64,000 bases of DNA from Ailanthus altissimus. Its lineage: Eukaryota; Streptophyta; Magnoliopsida; Sapindales; Simaroubaceae. The stretch spans positions 6,711,001 to 6,775,000 of the forward strand of contig OX327697.1 of NCBI GenBank assembly GCA_946807835.1, written 5' to 3'. The notes beneath the pieces are model-generated. The model worked only from the letters and a program-made list of their open reading frames with translations, was not told the DNA's origin and made no database searches. Below, piece by piece: positions 45,267 to 57,368 of this stretch. Position 1 is the first letter of the stretch; each line of letters opens with the position of its first letter. The translations under genes and the position numbers were made by a program.

Positions 45267-46763
45267 ACATACCAACTTTGTGAAAAAAGTTCTCAAAAAT
45301 TTACGTTGGCAGAGATTTGGTGAACAGATCTGCAAAGTTGTCGGTAAAGTATATCTATTTAACATCAATCATCTTGTTTTACTGCAACTCATAGGTGTAA
45401 AATAATTTTAGAGAAATATATTTAATTTTATCTTCCTTGATATATCCGCCTTTAACTTGAGCAATATAGGGAGTATTGTCTTCATATATTATAGTTGGAA
45501 TATTTGTTGCAAAAGGTAGACTGCAATACTCTTGATATGATGAATGATAGACTACAACCATATGCATTCCCTACTTACTTCATGTAGTGCTAAAATCTCA
45601 TAGTGATTTGAGGAAGTGGTAACAAAAGTTTGCTTTGTAGATTGCCATGAGATTGTTATATTATTATAAGTAAAAACATATCCCGTTTGTGAGCGAACTT
45701 TATGAAGATCAGATAAGTACTTAGTATCTACATAACTAACTAAACCTGAATTTTCTATAGGTTCATTGGAATAAAATAGTCACAAATCTATCGTTCCACG
45801 AAGTTAAGGAAATATATGTTTGACACTATTCCAATGACATCGAGTTAGTGTAGAACTAAATCTTGTCAATAAGTTTACTACAAAAGCTATGTCTAGTCTA
45901 ATGCATTGGGTTAGATATAATATTGCACCAATTGCATAAATATATGGTACTTCTGGACCAAATATTTTTTCATCATCTTCATCGGGACGAAATGGATCCA
46001 TTTTAAGACCAAGAGACCGAACAACCATAAGGGTACTTAAAGGATGAGATTTATCTATATTGAATCTTTTTAATATAGATAGATTGATGAATAAAGATTC
46101 TATTTGATTTGTGCTCGATCTGCAAGCCGAGATAATATTTACTCTTTTCAAAGTCTTTCATTTCAAATTCTCTTTAGAAATCTTGATCAAATTCATGTCA
46201 TTCATATATACAGCCACAATGGTAAACCCAAATTCTATTATTTTATAAATATACATGGACATATTAGATCATTAATGTATCATTTTTTTTAATCAAGTAC
46301 ACACTTAGGCAATTGTACCGCATGTGCTCAGATTATTTCAATCAATACAAAGATCTTTGTAACTTGATTGAACACAAATTACAATTACATGCTTCTGGCA
46401 TATTGAATCCTTTAGAAATTTTTACGTAAATATCTGTATTAAGTGACTCATATAGATAAGCTATCACTACATTTATAAGACGCATATCAAGTTTTTATGA
46501 GACTACAAAGCTTATCAAAAATCAAAATGTAATTATGTCTGTTATAGGGAATAAGTTTTATCAAAATTAATACTAGGTCTTTGCGAGAAACCTTGAGCAA
46601 CGAGTCTTGTTTTGTATCTGTGACCTCGTTATTTTTGTACAAAAACTCATTTATATCCAACGGGTTTGACATCTTCAAGCATTCAGACATAGGTCCAAAT
46701 ACTTCACGATTGACTAGAAAAGTCAATTCTACTTGAATTGCTTCTTCCATTAAAGCCAGTCAT
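45267..46763 (-). pseudogene. Host copia: RT C-terminal part and RNase H
   Basis: On the minus strand, reading from 46763 leftwards, the chain begins with the conserved REVFGP segment, then passes a damaged RT active site that reads YMND (46197-46208) instead of YVDD. It continues through YAIGAILYLTQCIRLDIAF and HWNSVKHIF (RT thumb and connection) to RNase H with IIYEDNTPYIAQVKGGYIK. The pol C-terminus with DNFADLFTKSLPT lies next to the element A insertion. Frames shift several times. This is the C-terminal half of the same polyprotein whose N-terminal half lies at 57369-60420. Confidence 0.88.
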
Positions 46764-46768
46764 GTCTT

Positions 46769-48164
46769 TGATGTATGCTATAGTAGTTAAGCACAAGCGC
46801 ATGATATCGTATCAAGTAATATAGGATTTTAAGTCCATATATCATTCTCATAGGGATTATTCGATCTATTTCTATCAACTAATTACTAAAATTATACCTA
46901 CTTACTTTTGTCTAGAAAACTATAATCTAAAAATTAAGTAATTAACCTAAAACTAAACCTATGTAGCAAATAAATAAAGAGTTAAACTCACAAATTGATA
47001 ATAATCTAGGGTATAGACTCAATCTCTAATATTTCATTGGATTTATTAACCTCTTAGTTAAGCCCTTAATACCAATTGTTGGCTTAGACACTGATATCAT
47101 CACAAGCCTCTATCGATAGTCGAGTGATTATATTACACATTTTAACAATCACCTATATGTCCATGGTAATCAACTTAGAATGTAATTCATTAAGATTAAG
47201 TCTAAATTATGTCATACATGCCACCTAGGTATATGACTATCCTAGATGGAACTTAAAGTTGTTATCCTATGTTGATGTATCAAACTATTCTAATCTAAAC
47301 ACATGAATCCCTTTGTCAAGTTCATCATAGTTTCTCAATTATTCGTAATATTAACCAGATGTAATGAAAACAATAAACTCAAGATAGAATAAATCAATTA
47401 TATATATTAAGTTCATAAACTAAGAATCTATAAGATCCAACAACATATTAGGTTCACTAATCTAACGTAAATAAACAAATTTAGCTCATCAAAAAATGAA
47501 GAGTATCAAACCAAATCCATGAAGAACAGCAAGAAGAATATAATAATAAAGAAGGATAAGAAAAACTAATCAAGAAGACACCTTAATGTACTTCTCTCTC
47601 TTCCTTGACTTGAATCTTCAATTTTGAACTTGAATCTTGATTTTTTGACTTTGATCTCTCAAATTTGTGTGTGAATTATTTTTTTGCATTTTTTACCTCT
47701 CTCAAATCTATTTTTTTGCTATTAAAAGAATGCTTTTATAGCTAAGAGAAACACTAGGGGCAAGGGCTTCGAATCCAAGTCGAAATAGAACTCAAAATGG
47801 GGTATTTTTCACTTGTCTCATTAGAGCAGCAGTGTTGGGGGCTCAATGTCATGACACCGAGACCTAAAAGCAAGAACTGGTGGTTAGCCAACCAAACATC
47901 TGGCACTTGGCAGTGGGTTCTGTGGCACCGTGCTTCTAGCCTTAAGCGTCGTAGCGTCTGGGCCTAGGTTTGCTTGGTGGCATATTTTGAGCATATCTCT
48001 TTTGTTTCTCATCCGATATCCCTCTTGTTTGTTCATATTCGTCATATTTTCTCTCGTGCACCTATTTATGATCAAAAACACAATTAAATAGTCAAATATC
48101 CATAAATTATAGTAAAATATGAAAGTTGAGGACTAAATATACTAGTGCATGTATGCCTCTAACA
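46769..48164 (-). repeat. Left (3') LTR of element B (1396 bp)
   Basis: Its plus-strand ends are TGATGTATGC and CCTCTAACA. It aligns with 56349-57363 from 47232 onward. It is also distantly related in layout to the A-type LTR, with the same order of landmark segments but low identity. On the minus strand GCTATAAAAG near 47735 is a good TATA box. Confidence 0.88.
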
Positions 48165-49780
48165 AATACTCATAAATTTAAGAATTTTCTTGTCCTTAAG
48201 CAAAACAAAGACAAACAATCAAAACTTATTATTGACTCTAAATAAAAACAAACTAAACAAGCTCTGTTTGATTAAATTCTCAATATCGTTGTCTCAAAGG
48301 CTGTTAAATAGCACAAGTCTTTTTAGAATGCAATAGCCAACTTTTAGTAAATCATCATACTATTCATCAAGTCCTTTGTTCTCCCATATAAATAATTACT
48401 TGTGCATGTATCCAATAAGCAAGTAAATTGTTAAATAAAACTTAGATTTACTTAATAACTTAAGAAACTACAAAAAGATGATGTCTCGACATATTTTCAA
48501 TAATAGCACTACTATAAGCTTGCTGTTCATACTACTCTCCACTAATATAGAAATATACATGTTTAGGGATCTATTTAGAACTTTATTTAGCTTGTAACAT
48601 AAGTCTAAGATCAAGGTGAGATATAAAGATATATAAATATAAAGCCGCACACCATGAACACTTAACTTTACTTAGAACTTCTTGATTTTTTCTCTTTGAT
48701 TTATCTCATCCCCCAAACTTATGATTTCCTATATTTTGTTTAATTACTTTTGCAAAGAATTTCTGCTTTTTCTCAACCTGGTATTTATGCATTTAAACAC
48801 TTTTTTTTTCTCTTTTTTTATGTACCCCCAAACTTAGATTGATATGCACTTTTAAGACTTATTACTTTTCATTACATTACCTTTTTCACACATACAACTT
48901 TTTTTTTCCTTTTAAAATTATTTCTAAGTAAAGTTAAAATTTATGGTGCTATCGGTAGATTTTAGGATAAATTAATAAAAATTCTTATGGCTTGTAATGT
49001 GGTTAAACAGAAAACAAAAAAGATAATTAGGCTCAAATAGGGTGATTAGGGATAAATATACATATAAGGTCAGCTCGAAAAGGCTCAATCGGTCCAAAGA
49101 TAACCTAATGTCATTTCTCTATCCATGTGATTCCTAAGGTTTTGCCTCAACTAGTAATTAAGTAAGTTCTAGAGCATTGGTCATCGAGCCTGTGGTGTAT
49201 TATTTAAGCAAAAAGTATTTATAAGTAAAAATATTCAACTAATATAAATTTTTATCTCAATGTTCTCAAGAGTAAGTGATTAAAAATAAAGTTAAAATTA
49301 GTTTAAGATTCATAATATAAGAATTATCTCAAGTATCTATTATTTTCTATAGACTTTTAAAAATAAATTCAACCAAAATTGTCATTTTATCATAAACTAA
49401 TGATCATCATATCAACCAAATCTAACAACTAAAAAAATAAAAAATTTACCCTATAAGACAACCAATCAATATAAGTAGCAAAACAAACACAAAAAATATT
49501 TTCCACCCACAAACTTAAATTAGACATTGTCCTCAATGTCTAAAAATAACTTTAAAAGTAAGAAAAACTCCCTCGGTAATTAAGGTTTAAGCAATGTAGC
49601 GGTGTTGTCTATTGATTGGACTACAATGTTCCTTTGCTCCTAATGCTTGTAATTACTTGTATTGCTTCCTTAAATGTTCCTCTTGTTATTTTATTATTAC
49701 AAAGAAAAGAAACTAACATAACTAAAAATGAAACTAAACAAAAATAAAAATTACTTGGATGGCCTCCCAAGAAGTGCTTG
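48165..49780 (-). other. 3' internal non-coding region of element B
   Basis: It is homologous in inverted orientation to 42430-43820 of element A, for example at CACCCACAAACTTAAATTAGACATTGTC. No reading frame is seen. The polypurine tract next to the LTR is degenerate. Confidence 0.7.
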
Positions 49781-49989
49781 ATTTAACGTCATCGACTTGA
49801 CGAGGCTTTTTCTACTCTTATGGAGGATCAAAGTTAATAATTGAAGCATCTTTGTATATAAGCTTATTAGCCTTCCTCTCTTTTGGCTTCCACATCTTCA
49901 TTATTAGATCTTGAGCAGCAACTTGTTCTTCTTTCTTGTACTTTTTTAAAAGACTTGAATCTTAAACCGATAAAGTATTTCTCTTATAC

Positions 49990-52735
49990 CATTTTCTTTA
50001 ATCCTCTCATTACACTGCTACTTCTTCTTTCTTTGTCTTCTCTTCCTATACCTTAATGCCTTCTTTTTAATGTGAGGATTCAACATCTCCATATCTTTGA
50101 GCTCTTTGGTATTTGGGTGCACCACATCAATGATATAGTAGTCTTCATTCTCATATGGAAACTTGATCTCCTTAAAGACCTTGAAAGTCGTAGTGTCATC
50201 TTGTATGCTCATGGTCATCTCCATCTTTTAAACATCAATAATCATATGTCCTGTGGTTAGGAAAGGTCTTCCAAGGATGATGGGGATCTTCTTGACTTAT
50301 TCCATGTCTAGAATAATAAAATCATCAGGGAAGATGAATTTATCCACCTTTACTTGCACGTCTTCTATAATTCCTTTCAGGTAAGTGAGAAAGCGATCAG
50401 CAAGTTGAAGCGTGATATTGATTAGTTTCATTTTTCTCAATCCTAACTTATTATAGGCGAAGAGGGGCATGAGATTGATACTCGTTCTTAGATTGTATAA
50501 AGCTTTACCAAGATAATGATTACTAATAGAGCACTGTATGGTAAATCTCTCAAGATCTTTGAGCTTAGGAGGTAGTTTCTTCTAAAGAATAGCGCTACAT
50601 TCTTCTATCAATGCCACAGTCTCATAATCCTCTAATCGTGTCTTTTTTGAATGGATGCACTTCATAAATTTGACATAGTTAGGCATTTGTTTAAGTGCAT
50701 TTGCAAAAGGGAGATTAATATGTAATTTCTTAAAAACATTAAGAAATTTTGAGAATTGCTTATCTAATCTCTTATTTTGCTGCCTCTATAGGAATGGTGG
50801 AGGAGATATGAACTGCTGATTCTACATGTTATAACTGGTATTTTCTATTACATTTGAACTTTCTTGCATTTTAGAATTTTTTTACATTAGTGTATTAGTT
50901 TTTACACTTGATTCTAGATTGATATGCTGCTGATTTTTTGTTTTAGTACTTGTATTGCACTTCTATAGCTTTTGAGGGAAAGGAATAGGTGGTCTATATT
51001 GTTGTACTTTATCTTTTTATACTTCCTTCTCCTTTATACTTGATGGTGGTTGTTTAGATATGTCAACATATAAGCTTTTACCACTCCTCAAGTTAATGGC
51101 TTGGTATTGTTCTATATTTATTATTGAATTTATCTCGGTATCGCTTGGTAGAGTGCCTTAAGGTCTCCTATTAATTACAATAGCAAATTGTCCCATTTAG
51201 ACCTCTAAATTTTTCAAGGACACTGAATGATTATGTAAGATGGCATTATTAGGCTTCATATATTGCATCAACATGTCTTTCAATATCGGTTTCTTTTCTT
51301 GCGATGTCTAAAATCTTAGGGGATTCAATGGTCTAGATGACTCTCCTTAGTTGTTTTGCCAAGAGAAGTTAGGATGATCTCTCCACCCTGGATTGTAGGA
51401 ATTTAGTTGTAGGTTGGGTTGTTGACAATTGAAATTGCCCATATAATTCACAGCTTCCATGCACTGCTCATTCATGTAGTTAGCACCACAAAAGTCAATT
51501 GTCACTTGATGGGTTTTAAGACGTTCAATGTATCAAACTTCTTGGATAATAAAATAATTTGCATTACCAATACATTGAATGCGTCGATCTCATGTATACC
51601 AGTGACTCTTCTATGTGTAACTCTCTCTAGTGTCTATTGATAACTGTTAGACGCCATTTCTTATAGTAGATTATAAGCCTTATCCGTCGACTTATTCATT
51701 ATAGCTCCTTCAATAGCGACATCTACAATGGTCGTCAAATGGCCTACTAATCCATTATAGAATGTTTGGACTAATAGCCATTTAAGGACACCATGGTGAG
51801 GACACTTCCTCATCTTTACTATCTAACTAAATAAAGTGATGTCATTCCTCATCTTCACTATCTTTGTTGGTTGAGAGAACTTGGCTAAGAACTTCTGCGT
51901 TAGGTCATCCAATATCGATATAGATCATGAAGGTAATGACATCAACCAACTCTTGGCTTTGTCCTTCAATAAGAAAGGGAATAGTCATAGACAGATGGCG
52001 TTGTCTGATACTCCATTAAAGTTGAATAAATTGCAAATTTTCAAAAAAAAATCATGATATGTATATTAGGATCATCGTTGGGAGCTTCGCTGAACATTCT
52101 ACTAATCCATTATAGAATATTTGGACTAATAACCATTTAGAGATACCAAGATAAGAACACTTCATCAACATATCCTTAAAGTGCTCACATGCCTCAAATA
52201 ATGACTTGCCATCAATCTAACTAAATAAGATGATGTTATTCCTCATTTTTACTTTCTTTGTTGGTGGGAAAAACTTGGCTAAGAACTTCTGCATTAGGTC
52301 ATCCCATGTCGATATAGATCTTGATGGTAATAACATAAACCAACTCTTGGCTTTGTCCCTAAATGAGAAAGGGAATAATCTTAGTTTGATGGCGTTGTCT
52401 AATACTCTATTGAATTTGAATGTATCATAAATTTTCAAGAAATTCACGATATGCATATTGGGATCATCATTGGGAGCTCCGCTAAACTGCATGGAATCCT
52501 TTAGCATCTAAATAGTACTTGACTTAATCTCGAAGTTGTTTTCATTAATAGTCAGGCGCCGAATACTAGATTGAATACCTTTTGTTGTAGAAACAGCATA
52601 ATCCTTCAAAGTTCTCTACTTAATCATAAGTTCATACACGGGATTGTTGATGTTGTCGTAATCGTCTGCTATATTTCTATGCTGATGTTGTTCAAGTCAA
52701 AGTTTTTAGAATATTCTTTCAATCTCAAGATCAAG
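49990..52735 (-). pseudogene. Gag-aspartic protease of element B, broken
   Basis: Read on the minus strand from about 52735: an LDLEIERIF start-like segment, IQSSIRRL, then FSGAPNDDPNMHIVNFLKIYDTFKFN and ISTWDDLMQKFLAKFFPPTKKVKMRNN (52217-52507). These match the Athila-type gag N-terminus that element A has lost. The protease region has NLRTSINLMP (about 50474-50494) where family members have DLGAS, so the catalytic Asp is gone. The C-terminal basic segment at 50018-50224 matches that of element A closely. Many stops, shifts and a 355-bp internal duplication are present. The product cannot be functional. Confidence 0.88.
51746..52455. repeat. 355-bp tandem duplication within the gag of element B
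   Basis: ACTAATCCATTATAGAAT(G/A)TTTGGACTAAT starts at 51746 and again at 52101. Both copies go on through the AACTTGGCTAAGAACTTCTGC and CAACCAACTCTTGGC regions. The first copy has a small internal deletion. Confidence 0.85.
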
Positions 52736-52762
52736 AGAAGTAAAATCTTCGCTTTTAGTTCT

Positions 52763-54146
52763 TGATGCGATATTTCTATATCATAAAATTAAGTGCAAGT
52801 ATACACTATTGTATGCAAGTAATAAAGGGACTAAATAAGTCGGATGTCAAACCCACGGGGATAATTTCTTCTTTTTAACCAATTACTAAAATGATATCTT
52901 CATAATAATTATTCAGATAAATAAAAATCTAAGAATGAATGTATAAAATATAAAGGCAAAAACACAATGCAAAGAGATTTAAGTGATAGCAATATAGAGA
53001 AAACCTAAGATTAATATTATCCCTCAATATGCTTTCTAATGATTAATCTTCTAATATTTAACTCCCTTAGTCTTTGTTATTGATCAAGACACTAATGTAT
53101 TCACAAGCCTCTTCCAAGGTCATGCAAGTATACCGTAATTTACCAAATACCTATATTCCTATGGTACTTGTAATAAATTAAGATTCATTAAGATTAGGTC
53201 TCATTGATCATACATGCCAATTAGGTATATTCCTATCCTAAATTGAAACTTGCATATGCAACATTGAATGCTACTCTACAATCATGCATCAAATTACTTA
53301 GGTCTAAATATTATGATTCCTCTTCCAAGTTTATCAATAATATTACCAACTCATTCACCATATATTGGCCAGATATATTGAATCATTAAAATCAAGTAAT
53401 TTGAATATCAAAGAACTAAGTTTATTAAATATTCTAAAGATATGGCAATTAAGCACACATATTGAGTTCAAGTATTAACCCTAGAAAATAAGTTTAGCTC
53501 ATGGCTACAAGAGAACAGCAGTAAAAATAATAATAAACCATGATACAATCAATAGCAAACCGATATAGACGTCGAATTGCTCTTAATTGCGCTGCCTAAG
53601 ATCTCTTGATGCCGAAGAATGCCTTGAATCTCTCTTTAAAGTTGCCTCAATTAAACTCTTATTGCTCTCCAAAACTCGTGCTCTGTATTCTTGGTGCTCT
53701 TGGGTCGTCTTGGATTCATTCTTAAAGGCTAAGAACTAGTGACTTTTTATAAGGATCGATATAAGCTTGAAAATCTCAATTCTCGTCGGACTAGGACTCG
53801 CGCTACCACTGGGGTGCTATGCAGTTATCGCTGGGGAGACGCGTGAAAAGGCTTCACCGCTGGAGCGGTGGGTTGATGGCGCTATCTTCATCGCTGGAGC
53901 GGTAAAGGTTTAGCGCTGGGGCGCCAAATGCGACTTAAACAGATCATTTTTCTTATTTCGATCACTATTACAGAGCTGGGGGGGTAATACTCGTGGCGCT
54001 GGGGCGATGGACACATTATTTGAAAACTTTGCATTTTAGTCCCTGTAAATAACAATAAAGCATATAAATAGCCATCTATTCTCATAAAATCATAAAATAT
54101 CAATAATAAAAACATGATAAAATATATGACAAATTTTCCCTTATCA
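52763..54146 (-). mobile_element. Solo LTR of the A family inside element B
   Basis: It starts TGATGCGATATTTC and ends CCCTTATCA, the exact inverse of the ends of the 3' LTR of element A. It is flanked on both sides by GTTCT (52758-52762 and 54147-54151). The duplication shows that it inserted as its own element and lost its body by LTR-LTR recombination, so it is not the 5' LTR of the neighbouring gag. It carries the GC-rich motif array at 53800-54006 in inverse orientation. Confidence 0.93.
53800..54006 (-). promoter_or_regulatory. GC-rich motif array in the solo LTR
   Basis: In inverse orientation it contains GCGCTGGGGCGC, CCGCTGGAGCGG, TCGCTGGAGCGG, ATCGCTGGGGA and GCGCTGGGGCGA. There are fewer and more diverged copies than in the element A LTR, but at the equivalent place. 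Confidence 0.75.
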
Positions 54147-54151
54147 GTTCT

Positions 54152-54254
54152 ATGCATGAACTGTCACAATAAAACAAATAAATAATTAAAAAAAATACAA
54201 TCTGAATTAAAAGTAAGATAGTATGGTATTAGTATTGATCTAAGAATAGATAAC
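54152..54254 (-). other. Leftover leader of element B
   Basis: About 100 bp of AT-rich sequence between the solo LTR and repeat D2. By position it belongs to the untranslated leader upstream of the element B gag. Confidence 0.5.
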
Positions 54255-56348
54255 TGTTATGTGATATGGTGTGTGATGTGTATAGATGTGTATAATTTCA
54301 AAAATTAAATACGCAACGGAAGTATTCATACATATTAAACAATATGTAACATATTCAAGCATGTATGATCATTCAAGTACATATATATATCTCATATATA
54401 TATTTCATGCATGATATAAAATGAATAACAAATAAATAACCTACCCGGATATGAAGGTAGCTTTACAAATCTTCAAGAACTCCAAGCTTCAATTTTGTTG
54501 AGCTCACCTTGAAGTGTTCCCTTGCACAATTCTAGTTCACAACTAAATCCGGTGGGATTGTGAAGCTAGAATGGCAGCCTTGAATTTCCAGCAAATGATT
54601 GTTTTAACACTTAAAACAATTTGTCCTTATGATTACTACCAAGAGATGAGAAGAATTGGGTATTTTCTATAGTTCTTTACAACTCTATATGTTGTAGCTT
54701 GGTAAGCCTTTGCATTTTCTCTCAACACTTTGAGAAAAACACTTAGGAAAAGCTCTTAATTCTCTCTCTTTTCTCCTAGAACGAATTTTTACTCTATCTT
54801 GCACTCATTGAACTCTTTCAATTCTTTCTTAAGTGCAAAGAATGATTTCTCTTAGTGCTCCACCACCACTTAACCATGTTTGCCATTACAAACATTAATC
54901 TATCATATGTTTCACTCACCAATTTGATTCAACCAATTGAATCAATTTCTAGAGAGTAAATGGCATTTAATCAATGTTAAGTGGTTTTACCACTTCCTTA
55001 GTGCATCATTTAAGAATTACAAAGTGGTAAACTTTCCTTATTATTAATAACAAGTGCATTCTCCATTAGTAAATGGTGTTTGCCACTTATTCCAATTAAT
55101 AATAATAATTTGATTAATATATAAAATATTAATAATTCAAAACTATTTTGATTATTTACATTTACCATATATGTATTTACCAAGCAAGGTAAATAGGTAA
55201 ATACATGGTAAATAATTTATGGAGCAAGATTATGTCACTTGTCAATTTCTTATTGGTTAACAACTCTTGTAAACCAATAATGTGTTTTACCTTCAATTAT
55301 TGACAAGTGAATACTAAAAGGAACTTAGAAACATTTTTCATTTTACTGAAAATTGTTGGATTAATTATTCAATCCAATTCGCCGCCCCAGTGCACAACGA
55401 GTACACTTCATATTGTGAGACTCTCTAGGTCCATGCCCGATTTGTCATATGAAACTATTTCACACGTCCGTGAACAATGTCCCACACACATGTTACAGAT
55501 ATTACAAAACGGCGCATTAGACCATACAAATTGAGGTTATAACATATTCGTATAATCCTTCCATCATAAATATCCTAGAAGAGCGGAGATATAGATCAAC
55601 ACCGTCAAGTCTCCATGTGCTCAACCATAAACTTATCTCTAGATTTGTATTTCAATAAATAATATCCGTAAACACTTTCACGATATTATTTTCCCAAGAA
55701 ATTCTTGGATGTCTGCTTATGGCCATAAGACTTTCTGAAATACAATCTTAGAGTTACATGATATTTTACTCACCCAATTGAGTTGATAGATCCCATATCT
55801 GTACACACCGGACTCCATGAGCATCGGACCATACCCAGCGACACCCAGCGGTCAGACCATGAAAGGTATCTAACATGTGTGGAACCAAAGTATGATGGAT
55901 CACTCACAAGTCCACCGTGGCACTCAGGTCTAAGGACCACGAATACTACTCAACTCGAAAGATCCTCCATTGACGGCTTTATGAGATGTCTATTGGAGAT
56001 CTTTGTGAGTCTGTTCAATATTCAGTCCTTACTGAATACTTGTATCTCTATACGAGTTTCCACTAAACTCATGGTCTGCTAAGACTAACCATCTGGACTA
56101 TCTAGATATAGACATACACTGATCTATATATATATATATTAAGATCTTCACTAGCAAACCCGCATTAGTGAAGGTAGATCAGGAACATTAAATTTAAGAA
56201 CATATTTGCATAACAACATTTCTTAACACCATTTGCAACCCATTGCAACTATGTCATTATTAATATATTCTTACGTCTTTGTCCCATTTCAGACAAGGCT
56301 CTAACTCTTTAGATTTTACTAACTCTTAGTTCTGATCTAAACTCCTTT
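54255..56348 (-). repeat. Long LTR-like repeat, family D, copy 2 (truncated)
   Basis: It starts TGTTATGTG and is collinear with copy 1 (6348-8746), but stops about 150 bp short, at the junction with element B LTR sequence (AGGTATATGTC). No target duplication can be tested because one end is lost. Confidence 0.75.
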
Positions 56349-57363
56349 AGGTATATGTCTATCCTACGTGGAACACATATATGTTGAGTGATTATAATAC
56401 GCATTCTAACAATCACCTATATGTCTACGGTAATCAAATTAGAATGTAATTCATTAAGATCAAGTCTAAATTATGTCATACATATCATCTAGGTATATGT
56501 CTATCCTACGTGGAACACATAGTTGTTACCATATGATCATACATCAAATTATCCTAGGCTAAACACATAAATCTCTTTGTCAAGTCCATCATGGTTCCTC
56601 AATCATTCATAATATTGGTCAGATATAATGAAAGCAATAGACTCAAGATAGAATTTATCAATTACCTGTCTTAAGTTTATAAATTAAGAATCCATAAAAT
56701 TTAACTACATATTAGGTTCACTAGTCTAACCCTTAGATAAACAAATTTAACTTATCACAAAACCAAGTGTATCAAACCAATCCATGAAGAACAGTAAGAA
56801 TAAGAACATAATAATAAAGAAGGATAAGAAAAACTAATTAAGAAAATGCCTTGATGTGCTTCTCTCTCTTCTTTGACTTGTATCTTAATTTTTTGGCTTT
56901 GATCTCTCAATTTTGTGTGTGAATTATTTCTTTGCATTTTTACCTTCGTCAAATTTATGTTTTGACCCTTAAAAGAGTACTTTTGTAGCTATAAGAAATC
57001 CAAGGGGCGAGGGGTTTCGAATTCAAGTCAAAATAAGACTTAAAATAGGGTATTTTTCACTTGGCACATTTGGGCCACGATGTTGGGGGCTTAGCGTCAC
57101 GACACCGAGACCTGAAAATGCGAAATGGTGCTTGGCTAGCTAAGTGTCACAGTGCCCAGGCCTGAGTTTGCTCAGTGGTATATTTTGAGCATATCTCTTT
57201 CATTTCTCATCCGATTTACCTCTTGTTTGTTTCTAGTTGTCATATTTTCCCTCGTGCACCTATTTATGATTAAAAAAGAAAAATAAATAGCCAAAAATCT
57301 ATAAATTAAAGAAAATTATGATAGTTTGGGACTAAATATACTAATACATATATGCCCCTATCA
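56349..57363 (-). repeat. Right (5') LTR of element B, truncated
   Basis: It is homologous to 47232-48164 of the left LTR. The first 463 bp of the LTR in plus orientation are missing. A 141-bp tandem duplication brings TAGGTATATGTCTATCCTAC to both 56348 and 56489. Confidence 0.85.
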
Positions 57364-57368
57364 GTCTT

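Larger units (their letters stand above)
46769..57363 (-). mobile_element. Element B: non-autonomous Athila-like element, minus strand
   Basis: Flanked by GTCTT (46764-46768 and 57364-57368). The left LTR (46769-48164) is complete. The right LTR (56349-57363) keeps only about two thirds. The internal region has gag-protease but no pol, as in element A. It carries two later insertions: a solo A-type LTR with its own duplication, and a truncated family D LTR whose arrival was accompanied by loss of one end of the right LTR, the primer-binding site and part of the leader. Confidence 0.9.

Noticed and set aside
52763..54146. Reading this LTR as the 5' LTR of the adjacent minus-strand gag
   Set aside because: It has its own GTTCT duplication, and the outer LTRs of that element are of a different subfamily with GTCTT flanks.
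53888..54157. Minus-strand 89-residue frame
   Set aside because: It lies entirely within the solo LTR and only reads through U3 sequence.
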